Below, in pieces: positions 44,404 to 51,446 of a stretch of 64,000 bases of DNA. The notes beneath the pieces were generated by a model. It made no database searches and was not told the origin of the DNA. It worked only from the letters and a program-made list of their open reading frames with translations. The translations under genes were made by a program, and so were the position numbers. The stretch is taken from assembly GCA_963738185.1 (NCBI GenBank), contig CAVTVA010000003.1:2108001-2172000 (forward strand). The letters are read 5' to 3'. Numbering within the stretch: position 1 is the stretch's first letter; every line of letters begins with the position of its first letter. The DNA comes from AP-15 sp963738185. Its GTDB lineage: Bacteria > Pseudomonadota > Alphaproteobacteria > ATCC43930 > CGMCC-115725.

Positions 44404-45689
44404 GGAGACCTCCAATTACCTGGCGGTTTAGGCCGGTTTGTGATTCGATGAGCGAGGTCTGCGCTGGGGGGCGGAGATGCGCGGTCAGGCGGGTTTTTTT
44501 GACATTGACGAGCGGCTGAAGCAGCTCTCTGCCAAGGGCGACAGCCTGGAGCGGCTGAACGGGATGGTGGATTTCGAACTGTTTCGGGCCGATCTGGAGC
44601 GGGCGGTGCCGCGCTCGGATCGTTCGAAGGGTGGCCGGCCGCCATTCGACCACGTGCTGATGTTCAAGACGCTGGTGCTGCAGGCGAGCCACAACCTGTC
44701 GGACGAGCGCACCGAGTATCTGATCCGCGACCGGCTGTCGTTCATGCGGTTTCTCGGTCTTGGACTGGCCGACACGGTGCCGGATGCCAACACGATCTGG
44801 ACCTTCCGCGAGGCGCTGACGCGGGCCCGCATGGCGGGGAAACCGGCGATCGAGGTCCTGTTCGAGCGGTTCGATGCAGCGCTCGGGGCGGCCGGATTTC
44901 TGGCGATGAGCGGCCAGATCATCGACGCCTCGATTGTCGCCGCCCCAAAGCAGCGCAACACCGACGGTGAAAAGCGCGACATCAAGGAAGGCCGCATCCC
45001 GCCCGAGTGGGCGCAACAGCCGGCCAAGCTGCGTCAGAAGGACCGCGACGCGCGCTGGACGGTCAAATATACCAAGGCCAAGCCGAGCGAGGGCGGCGCA
45101 CCGCGGGTCGATCTGGCGATCCCTGCCTTCGGCTATAAGAACCACATCGGCATCGACCGGCGGCATCGCCTGATCCGCCGCTGGACGGTCACCGATGCGG
45201 CGCGCCACGACGGGGCGTTGCTGCCCGAGTTGATCGACAAGAACAACACCGCCAGCGAGGTGTGGGCCGACACTGCCTATCGCTCCCAGGCCAACGAGAA
45301 GTACCTCGCCGGTCGTCTGCTGCGCTCGCAGATCCACCGCAAGAAGCCCAAGGGCAAGCCGCTGCCGCGCCGCACCGCTCGGGCCAATGCCCGCAAGTCG
45401 GCGGTGCGCTCGGCGGTCGAGCACGTCTTCGCCCGCCAGAAAGGGCCAATGGGCCTGTTCATCCGCACCATCGGTATGGCACGAGCGAGAACCAAGATCG
45501 GCCTCGTCAACCTCCTTTACAACATGCAGCGAATGGTCTGGCTGACGGCCCAGGCCGCGCCAACCTGACCCAAAGAACCGCTAATCAAGCCGGCCGCGCC
45601 TCGGCTCACTGACCGCCGCCAACCAGCCGATCACGGCACTGCCAGATGCCCGGCTCCTTCCGTCCGGATGGCGGTTATTGGAGGTCTCC
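44404..45689 (+). mobile_element. IS5-family insertion sequence with 4-bp AACT target duplication
   Basis: 1286-bp element. The ends GGAGACCTCCAATTACC (44404 on) and the complement of GGTTATTGGAGGTCTCC (to 45689) match at 16 of 17 positions. AACT flanks both sides (44400-44403 and 45690-45693). One transposase gene fills it. Both ends, the target duplication and the open reading frame are complete, so it may still be mobile. Confidence 0.9.
44477..45568 (+). CDS. IS5-family transposase
   Basis: 363-residue DDE transposase. F-F-D-I-D-E-R-L-K-Q-L-S and G-G-R-P-P-F-D-H-V-L-M-F-K form the typical N-terminus. L-S-F-M-R-F-L-G-L-G-L and Q-I-I-D-A-S-I-V-A-A-P (first Asp) follow, then V-W-A-D-T-A-Y-R-S (second Asp) and V-R-S-A-V-E-H-V-F-A (Glu). 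All catalytic residues appear present and length is normal. It is encoded in the orientation of the host genes. Confidence 0.93.
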   Translation: MRGQAGFFDIDERLKQLSAKGDSLERLNGMVDFELFRADLERAVPRSDRSKGGRPPFDHVLMFKTLVLQASHNLSDERTEYLIRDRLSFMRFLGLGLADTVPDANTIWTFREALTRARMAGKPAIEVLFERFDAALGAAGFLAMSGQIIDASIVAAPKQRNTDGEKRDIKEGRIPPEWAQQPAKLRQKDRDARWTVKYTKAKPSEGGAPRVDLAIPAFGYKNHIGIDRRHRLIRRWTVTDAARHDGALLPELIDKNNTASEVWADTAYRSQANEKYLAGRLLRSQIHRKKPKGKPLPRRTARANARKSAVRSAVEHVFARQKGPMGLFIRTIGMARARTKIGLVNLLYNMQRMVWLTAQAAPT

Positions 45690-46118
45690 AACTGGTGACT
45701 GCTATTTGCTTTTTGGCCGTAGCAATTTTCTCCACTGAAGCAGATGCTACAACTATAAAACTTCTGTGCAAATGGCTCGAAGTGAAGTGTATTACAGCCG
45801 AAGATTGCGGCACTCGAAATGAGCACATATTCACAATTGATACAACTCGGAAATTGGTCGATGATCGGTATAATGCCGAAAAGACGGACATTACATAATC
45901 TGGAGCTACGGCGGGAGTTGGCGTATAAACAGGAAAACCGGTGAAATTCATCCTCTGAAATCCTCATCCGGACGTATTGTGTTTGAGGGGGATTGCTCGA
46001 TCGCACCTGAAAATAAGTTCTAAGGGGGCAGACTCGAATGCGATTATCGAAGGGAATTGCGGCGTTGTACCGGGAAAAAGACCTAATTAATCGCTTCCCC
46101 TTAGGGAGGAAACGAACG

Positions 46119-46430
46119 ATGTTGAGGGGCGTCATACCTGCGATCTGCCTGTTATCCGCCTCGTTGTGGGGAACCCCGACACTTGCGGATAATCTGGGAA
46201 CTGCGGTTGGGAAAGGCGTTACCGAACCGCCCACCCGAAACGCAATTCCCGGCGACACGGAAGAGATGAACGACCGGGAATTGCGCATTCGCCGCAACAT
46301 GGAGAACACCGGCACACCTTACGGAACCGGCGATCCTGCACCTAATCAGAGCTTGCCACCAACCCAACCTGCAAAGCCCAACGCACCGTTCAAGCCAACG
46401 GGCCACCCGGCAACGGGACCACGTGGATGA
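46119..46430 (+). CDS. Exported Pro-rich small protein
   Basis: 103 residues: signal peptide (G-V-I-P-A-I-C-L-L-S-A-S-L-W-G, cleavage near T-L-A-D) followed by a hydrophilic, Asn/Arg region and a Pro-rich C-terminus (L-P-P-T-Q-P-A-K-P-N-A-P-F-K-P). The ATG at 46119 has AGGGAGG upstream; an in-frame ATG at 46038 also has AAGGGGG and would add 27 residues before the signal peptide. No family recognised; probably disordered after export. Lower G+C than the flanks. Confidence 0.6.
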   Translation: MLRGVIPAICLLSASLWGTPTLADNLGTAVGKGVTEPPTRNAIPGDTEEMNDRELRIRRNMENTGTPYGTGDPAPNQSLPPTQPAKPNAPFKPTGHPATGPRG

Positions 46431-46455
46431 TCCGCTATGGCATAGGACATTGCCG

Positions 46456-46791
46456 ATGAGAGTCGCAACTACGCTTGTTGGCGTTGCCATCGTCAGCTTA
46501 GTTGGCCTCGGGCTTACCAGTTGCGGGCCCTCATCCGCCGAGCGGGCGCGCATGCAAATGGACGCCGAAGAAGCGGCGGCACGAGCCCATAAGCACTTCT
46601 GCGCGAATTACCCGGGCGACCGCCAATGCGCTCTTGAGCGTATAGTCAATAACAAGGAAGGCTGCTCTCACCACAGGAGCGGCAATTGTAATGACTACAT
46701 AGTTCTCTCCAGCGAAATACTGAAGGAAACCTCTCCCAACTACGCATACCGCGACGACCCTGAACGACGCAAAACAGATCTGCCAAAATGA
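46456..46791 (+). CDS. Small lipoprotein with C-x7-C pairs
   Basis: 111 residues: hydrophobic leader ending in the lipobox G-L-T-S-C, then an Ala/Glu/Arg helix and cysteines in F-C-A-N-Y-P-G-D-R-Q-C and G-C-S-H-H-R-S-G-N-C. The second pair is spaced C-x7-C, like the pairs in the next gene. The frame ends at 46791, but the alternate frame before 46808 continues as Q-I-C-Q-N-D-E-S-S-R-G-M, so this and the next gene may be one gene broken by a frameshift at about 46740-46790. Confidence 0.6.
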   Translation: MRVATTLVGVAIVSLVGLGLTSCGPSSAERARMQMDAEEAAARAHKHFCANYPGDRQCALERIVNNKEGCSHHRSGNCNDYIVLSSEILKETSPNYAYRDDPERRKTDLPK

Positions 46792-46807
46792 TGAGAGCAG
46801 CCGAGGC

Positions 46808-47248
46808 ATGCAGTTTGCTTGTCAAGTTTCGGCAACCACTCTTGCAAAACACGGCGGCGACGCCAGTACGGTTGCGGCTATTAACCAGGCTAATTGCAAG
46901 AACGGCGACCTCTCCTCGTGTAATGATGTAGAGGCAGCCGCAAAGGAACGCGGCGACCAGGCCGCTGTTGACAAGGCCAAGAGCTATGCCTGCGAGGCTG
47001 GACACTGGGGAAGTTGCCCACCCGAATTAAGACCAACTGCTGAAGATGTCCGCACCGTGCAGGATCACGAAACTTGCGTGGGACATGAACGGTATCTCTG
47101 CTCAAAAGCAGAGCAGGAGTGCAATGAACGAGTGCCCATGTATCACTACAGCAGCGACTGCCAGCATACAGGGGAACTCGCAGGATCGACGCAGATAATA
47201 AGTGTCCCTGGTGACGGTTTTTTTGATGGAGGAAAGGAGCTGCAATGA
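46808..47248 (+). CDS. Cys-rich protein with Sel1/Hcp-like repeats (possibly 3' part of lipoprotein gene)
   Basis: 146 residues, helical, with C-K-N-G-D-L-S-S-C and C-E-A-G-H-W-G-S-C separated by about 30 residues containing A-A-A-K-E-R-G-D-Q-A-A-V-D-K-A-K-S. A disulfide across C-x7-C followed by a helix-turn-helix unit is the pattern of Helicobacter Hcp-type Sel1-like repeats. This frame has no signal peptide of its own and a poor ribosome site, supporting the idea that it was fused to the lipoprotein upstream. The C-terminus ends D-G-G-K-E-L-Q and overlaps the next gene by ATGA. Confidence 0.55.
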   Translation: MQFACQVSATTLAKHGGDASTVAAINQANCKNGDLSSCNDVEAAAKERGDQAAVDKAKSYACEAGHWGSCPPELRPTAEDVRTVQDHETCVGHERYLCSKAEQECNERVPMYHYSSDCQHTGELAGSTQIISVPGDGFFDGGKELQ

Positions 47249-47523
47249 AGATCACCTATGTTGCCAGCATCGTTCTTAGTCTCATCCCTAGCATTAGCTA
47301 TGCTGGTTGCAGCATGGCGAATTGTGACAATCGGACGAACCCCGGCAGCTGTGACCGTGCCCAGGCTGCATATAACGCATGTCGGGATGCCGAGCAGGCT
47401 GCGCGCGCGCGTAGTTTTGAACAGCAGAAACTCGATGCTGCCCGCGGCGCAGGGACATTAAACCGAGATGTGAACCAGATGACGACACCACCCAGAGCTG
47501 GGAACGTCGGCGGGCTCCGATAA
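47245..47523 (+). CDS. Exported small Cys/Gln-rich protein
   Basis: 92 residues: signal peptide M-K-I-T-Y-V-A-S-I-V-L-S-L-I-P-S with cleavage near S-Y-A-G, then four cysteines in G-C-S-M-A-N-C, S-C-D-R and A-C-R-D, followed by a Gln/Arg/Ala helix. A GGAGGAAAGGAG run upstream of the ATG is a strong ribosome site, and the start overlaps the upstream gene (ATGA). Unknown family; probably periplasmic. Confidence 0.65.
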   Translation: MKITYVASIVLSLIPSISYAGCSMANCDNRTNPGSCDRAQAAYNACRDAEQAARARSFEQQKLDAARGAGTLNRDVNQMTTPPRAGNVGGLR

Positions 47524-47581
47524 CTGCGGTCCGAAAGCTGAATGGTAATCGCACTGGTTGGCTTTAGCGTCCGGCGAAGCG

Positions 47582-47620
47582 CTACACCGCTAAGTCAATG
47601 CAATCCGAGTAGCGGTGTAG
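47582..47620. repeat. 10-bp inverted repeat between island genes
   Basis: CTACACCGCT (47582-47591) and AGCGGTGTAG (47611-47620) are perfect complements separated by 19 bases. The hairpin lies between the 47245 gene and family X copy B. It could be a terminator stem (no T-run follows) or a protein-binding site. Confidence 0.45.
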
Positions 47621-47692
47621 TAGTTCATGCGGGCCCTAACGCCGGGTCCTATGGTTTTCCTGGAGGACAATAATTCTGAATTGGAGCCATTG

Positions 47693-48073
47693 ATGCGCTG
47701 GGCCGCTTTCGCCATCTTGGCTGTCGTACTCGCTCCTTCGGGTGCAGTAGGACAGGACGTGTGGTTGGAGTGCGATTCCTATGGCGAGCATAGCCAAATC
47801 CAAACGCCTCGTATCTTCGTATGGAACGCGGAGAAGGGTTCCCTACAGCTTTATGACCCGACAAAACACACCCTGGATTCAATGCCAGTAACGGTAAGCC
47901 CAGAAAGAATAGGGAGCCGATTTGAAGATAGCGAATTTAGAAGAGTTTATCAAATAGATCGGCGAACGCTCGCTTACAACGAGATTTTTGAGTACAAGGG
48001 GGGTTTTAAGAACTACTATCAAGGACAATGCTCTGTTGTTGACCCGCTCCCGGTTCGTAAGGGAAAGATATAG
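47693..48073 (+). CDS. Exported small protein, family X copy B
   Basis: 126 residues and intact. The signal peptide is M-R-W-A-A-F-A-I-L-A-V-V-L-A-P-S with cleavage near A-V-G-Q, and the mature part starts D-V-W-L-E-C-D-S-Y-G. The landmarks F-V-W-N-A-E-K-G-S-L, Y-Q-I-D-R-R-T-L-A-Y, Q-C-S-V-V and P-V-R-K-G-K-I are shared with copy A at 43919. The two Cys probably form one disulfide. No function is known. It is followed 9 bp later by a family Y gene, as in copy A. Confidence 0.7.
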   Translation: MRWAAFAILAVVLAPSGAVGQDVWLECDSYGEHSQIQTPRIFVWNAEKGSLQLYDPTKHTLDSMPVTVSPERIGSRFEDSEFRRVYQIDRRTLAYNEIFEYKGGFKNYYQGQCSVVDPLPVRKGKI

Positions 48074-48082
48074 AGAGGCGAT

Positions 48083-48516
48083 ATGTTAAAGGCAATGATG
48101 ACTGTCGCTCTTCTGATTCTCACAACTCCCTTAGCCGATGCTGCAATTCTGAAACTGGTCTGTAACAACCGTTTGTGTATTGGATTCGAACAGTGTGTGG
48201 ACGGGAAGAAGGAAGCATAGTTATGATTGATATTACCCGGAATTTGGTGAATGGCTCTCAGAGAGCAGAAATTGCCTGTGATTCCATATCATGGACAACG
48301 ACCAGTAGCAACAGTAGTGAGAGCAGCAGTCGCTGCTCCACATTTCAGGATCAGCCGCGAGCAAATTCGGAATACGCCGGCACTGTCGGGCCAGTCGGCA
48401 CAACAAGAGCCTTGGTGAGCAACGCAGCACATCACCTGCCGGCAGCTCGAATTCGAGTGGCAGTGGTAAGTCCTGCCCTCACGGATACACGAACGGTAAG
48501 TGTTATTGAGGAATAG
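48083..48516 (+). pseudogene. Exported small protein, family Y copy B (frameshifted)
   Basis: The first frame gives signal peptide M-L-K-A-M-M-T-V-A-L-L-I-L-T-T-P and A-I-L-K-L-V-C-N-N, but stops at the TAG at 48218-48220. A one-base change before that continues as S-I-V-M-I-D-I-T-R-N-L-V-N, matching the F-T-I-D-T-T-R-K-L-V of copy A. The C-terminal part is Ser/Thr-rich and unlike copy A. A third frame near the end gives S-C-P-H-G-Y-T-N-G-K-C-Y, so further indels are likely. GAGAGG precedes the ATG. Confidence 0.6.
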
Positions 48517-48615
48517 TCATCGCCCTCGGCCTCCGTGCTGGGAGCGATGCTCCCAGTCATGCCATCCGGCGCGACGCTGCAAACTTTTGGGTCCGGCTCT
48601 CAGCCAAATGCAGTG

Positions 48616-49656
48616 CTATGTGCCGCGAAACACGACGAGGGCGTCTACCGCCTTCACTCCCTGACCTCGCGGCAGCACCATCAGCGGATTGATGTCCAGC
48701 TCTGCCAAGTGTCCTTCAAGGTGCATGGCGAGGTGCGACACGCGCACCAGGGTATCCGCGAGCGCCTCGAGGTCCGCCGCCGGCCGTCCGCGAAAGCCAT
48801 GGAGCAACCGGGCTCCTTTGACCTCGGCGATCATGGCCTGTGCATCCCTGCACGTGATCGGGCAGCGTCGCAGGGCCACATCGTTGTAGACCTCGACCAT
48901 CACGCCGCCACTGCCGAACAGCAGCACCGGGCCCAATTGCGGGTCGCAAGAGACGCCAATGATGACTTCGACGCCTTCTCCTACCATCTCCTGCACCGAC
49001 ACGCCGGTGATCCGAGCCTCGGGCGCGATCGCATTTGCCGCACCTGCTCCCTCCCCCTCGATGGGGGAGAGCCCGCCCCGGACTTGATCCGGGGGCCGGG
49101 GTGGGGGTGAATTCGCCGCCTGATGTTCGGATGGATTGCCGCCGGCACGATCACCCCCTCCCACCCCTCCCCCATCGAGGGGGAGGGCACTTAAATAGGC
49201 CTTGGCATTGGCCAGGATTTCGGTGTAGGCGGTTCGCACTTGGGCCGCATCACGCAAGTTCAGCCGAACGACCCCGGCCTCTGTCTTGTGCAGGATATCC
49301 GGGGAATCGACCTTGAGAGCCACCGGGAACCCGAGCTTTTCTGCGGCCTTGACGGCGGCCTCTGCAGAATTTGCCAGCCGCTCGCGCGCGCTCGCCACGC
49401 CCCAGGCCGCCAGCAGCTCTTTGCTCTCGGACTCCGATAGGGTCGGGCGCCCCAAAGCAAGAGCCCGGGCGATCGCCTGATCCTGCGCCGCCGTGCGCGG
49501 CGGGGCCGCGGCAAAGCCGTCGGCCAGGCGACGCTCGCGCCATGTATGATACGCGAGCCGGCTCTGCAGCCCTCGAGCCAATTTGTCCGGCGTGTAGAAG
49601 ATCGGTATCCGGGCGTCCCTGAGTTGTGCCAGCCCGTTCTTGGCGTCCCGGCTTCC
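48616..49656. repeat. 1041-bp direct repeat, right copy
   Basis: Right-hand partner of 42347-43387, within the full-length synthetase gene. Same orientation, constant offset 6269 bp, boundary at the gene's stop codon. Recombination between the two would delete the whole island and restore a single synthetase gene. Confidence 0.88.
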
Positions 49657-50913
49657 CGTCCACAAGAACACCACACCCTTGTCGGTCCGATCCCGCTCTT
49701 TGATGACCTGCTGCGCTTGGGCGTCCGCCCCGGCGCTCGCCACGACGAGCGTCCCCATCCGGGGATCATCGATCATGTGCTGCATGATCTGCGGGAACGA
49801 CTCGCTGTTGGCAAAGCCCGTCACATCGGCAGGGTTCGCCGCCCACCCGAAGCCCTTCAGGATCCCATTGATGCCGTCACGCGCCTCCTGCCCGAGCGGC
49901 GGTAGATCGAGACCGGCCTGACCGCACATGTCGGCGGTCAGCGAGCTGATGCCGCCCGAGTGGGATACCACCGCGATGCCGGGCACGCCGGGCTTGGGGG
50001 TGTGGGCCAGGAGGTGTGCCGTCTCCAGGAGCTCGTCGTAATCCTGGACGCGGATCACCCCGTATTGGGCAAAGATCGCATCGTACCGGGCGTCCGCCCC
50101 CGTCAGCGCTGCGGTATGCGAGCGTGCCGCCCGGGCTCCCAGCTCCGAACGCCCGATTTTTATGAGGACGATCGGCTTGCCGCGCTCTGCGGCGAGCTTT
50201 GCCACTTCGAGAAATTTATCGGCGTGCTTGAAGCCTTCGACAAAGCCGGCAATGACCCGAGTATCCGGATCGTCCAGCAGGTAGCGGGCGAAATCGGTGA
50301 AGTCGAGGTCCGCCTCGTTCCCGGTCGAGATGATATAGCTAAAGCCGATGCCGTTCTCCACCGCCCGCACCAGGAACGGCCCGAACGCCGTGGCCCCGCT
50401 TTGGCATACGAGGCCAATCGGCCCGGTCAGGCCAGACGCCCCGCGCGAGGAAGCGGTGGCCCAGATGTCGTCTTTGACATTCGCGAGCCCGAGGCAGTTG
50501 GGGCCGCTGATCCGCATGCCTGAGGTGCTGGCAAAGGCGCCCAATTCGCGCTGCAAATCACGCCGGTCGTCCACGCCGCGCTCGGCAAATCCCGCCGAGA
50601 TCACGATCGCCGATCCCGCCCCCTTGCGGTGGCTCTCCTCCAGGACATCTAGCACCTGGTCCCAGGGCACCACGATCCCCACCACATCCGGGGCCTCCGG
50701 CAGGCTCGTCACGCTCGGGTAGGACGGGACCCCCATGATTTCGTCATAACGCGGGTTCACGGCATAAACCCGCACTCGGTCTTTGGCCTTGAGCGCCGCC
50801 GCCAGAAACCGCCCGCCATATTGCATCCGCGGCGTGGCACCGACGATCGCAATCGAGCGCGGGTTGAGCATTTTGCGTATCGACGCCATCTGTGGTTCTG
50901 TCCAGAACTCCAT
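48616..50913 (-). CDS. NDP-forming acyl-CoA synthetase-like protein (CoA-binding plus ATP-grasp)
   Basis: 765-residue single-chain enzyme. Domains in order: CoA-binding Rossmann domain (R-S-I-A-I-V-G-A-T-P), two succinyl-CoA-ligase-like domains (S-G-P-N-C-L-G, then the phospho-His region A-R-S-H-T-A-A-L-T-G), and a C-terminal ATP-grasp domain (L-K-V-D-S-P-D-I-L-H-K-T-E-A-G-V). It converts acyl-CoA and NDP to acid and NTP, or the reverse; Pat-type acetyltransferases share this layout. The ATG at 50913 has AGGGGGTG upstream. An in-frame palindromic insertion of roughly 45 residues lies in the ATP-grasp domain. Confidence 0.9.
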   Translation of the reverse strand: MEFWTEPQMASIRKMLNPRSIAIVGATPRMQYGGRFLAAALKAKDRVRVYAVNPRYDEIMGVPSYPSVTSLPEAPDVVGIVVPWDQVLDVLEESHRKGAGSAIVISAGFAERGVDDRRDLQRELGAFASTSGMRISGPNCLGLANVKDDIWATASSRGASGLTGPIGLVCQSGATAFGPFLVRAVENGIGFSYIISTGNEADLDFTDFARYLLDDPDTRVIAGFVEGFKHADKFLEVAKLAAERGKPIVLIKIGRSELGARAARSHTAALTGADARYDAIFAQYGVIRVQDYDELLETAHLLAHTPKPGVPGIAVVSHSGGISSLTADMCGQAGLDLPPLGQEARDGINGILKGFGWAANPADVTGFANSESFPQIMQHMIDDPRMGTLVVASAGADAQAQQVIKERDRTDKGVVFLWTGSRDAKNGLAQLRDARIPIFYTPDKLARGLQSRLAYHTWRERRLADGFAAAPPRTAAQDQAIARALALGRPTLSESESKELLAAWGVASARERLANSAEAAVKAAEKLGFPVALKVDSPDILHKTEAGVVRLNLRDAAQVRTAYTEILANAKAYLSALPLDGGGVGGGDRAGGNPSEHQAANSPPPRPPDQVRGGLSPIEGEGAGAANAIAPEARITGVSVQEMVGEGVEVIIGVSCDPQLGPVLLFGSGGVMVEVYNDVALRRCPITCRDAQAMIAEVKGARLLHGFRGRPAADLEALADTLVRVSHLAMHLEGHLAELDINPLMVLPRGQGVKAVDALVVFRGT
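49050..49186. repeat. 137-bp palindromic element in frame in the full-length synthetase gene
   Basis: Same element as at 42781-42917, with perfect 20-bp terminal inverted repeats and an almost identical centre (one C/A difference seen near 49147). It adds Leu/Pro/Gly/Arg-rich residues between A-Y-L-S-A and A-P-E-A-R-I-T-G without breaking the frame, so the insertion preceded the gene duplication. Confidence 0.8.
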
Positions 50914-51012
50914 GACACCCCCTGAAAAGAACGTGGTCCGTCGCGTCATCGCACCCAGCCGGGGCTGTCGATCAAGCCCGGGCGCTGCGCGACCCACGCC
51001 AGACCCTGACCC

Positions 51013-51329
51013 ATGATTACAAGCGCCACAGCCTGCCCCCGAAAGCGGGGGTGTTGGCTGGGCTCGGGCGCCATAAGCGCTGGACCTTCCGCTTCACCCC
51101 CACCTCCGCCTCATGGCTCAATGCGGTCGAGAATTTCTTTTCCAAGATCACCGGCCAATGCATTCGCCGCGGCGTGTTCCGCTCGATCGTCGACCTCCAG
51201 GCCGCCATCAACGCCTATTCCGCCGAGCCACAACGCCAATCCAAAACCTTCCTCTCGAACCAATCCGCCGATGCGATCCTCGCCAAACTCGACCGCATTC
51301 CCGTACCATCTGAATGCGTCCGAGCCTAG
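51013..51329 (+). pseudogene. IS630-family transposase, C-terminal fragment
   Basis: C-terminal ~95 residues of an IS630/Tc1-type transposase: R-H-K-R-W-T-F-R-F-T-P-T-S-A-S-W-L-N-A-V-E-N-F-F (containing the catalytic Glu) and R-G-V-F-R-S-I-V-D-L-Q-A-A-I-N. The N-terminal helix-turn-helix and both catalytic Asp regions are missing. The stop TAG at 51327-51329 lies in the end of the adjoining 121-bp element. Confidence 0.8.
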
Positions 51330-51446
51330 TGGTCCGATCGAAACGCTTGGTTCCCAAGCGTTTCGTGAATCGGCCCACCAGATCAATGCGCTGGTGGTGC
51401 GATTCAGCCGACGGATCGGAACCATCCGTTGGCATCGCACCACTAG
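51326..51446. mobile_element. MITE-like 121-bp element
   Basis: Terminal inverted repeats CTAGTGGTCCGAT (51326-51338) and ATCGCACCACTAG (51434-51446) match at 12 of 13 positions. There is no coding capacity. An internal GGTGGTGCGATTCAG partly repeats the end. It touches the stop codons of both neighbouring genes. Family unknown; it may be a non-autonomous derivative of an IS. Confidence 0.55.

Larger units (their letters stand above)
44396..46023 (+). pseudogene. Exported small protein, family Y copy A, interrupted by IS5 element
   Basis: The ATG at 44396 is followed by AAACT and then by the IS at 44404-45689. Deleting the IS and one AACT joins M-K-L to V-T-A-I-C-F-L-A-V-A-I-F-S, a signal peptide leading into T-T-I-K-L-L-C-K-W, a clear reconstruction. 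The frame runs to a TAA at 45896-45898; moving one frame gives I-W-S-Y-G-G-S-W-R-I-N-R-K-T-G-E-I and a plausible end at 46023 (F-E-G-D-C-S-I-A-P-E-N-K-F). Thus it is interrupted and probably frameshifted. Related to the gene at 48083 (shared K-L-x-C and I-D-x-T-R-x-L-V). Confidence 0.75.

Noticed and set aside
45668..45898. Separate gene starting at the ATG at 45668 inside the IS end
   Set aside because: Its first codons are IS terminus sequence. Joining across the IS to the ATG at 44396 gives a better signal peptide and the expected overlap with the X gene.
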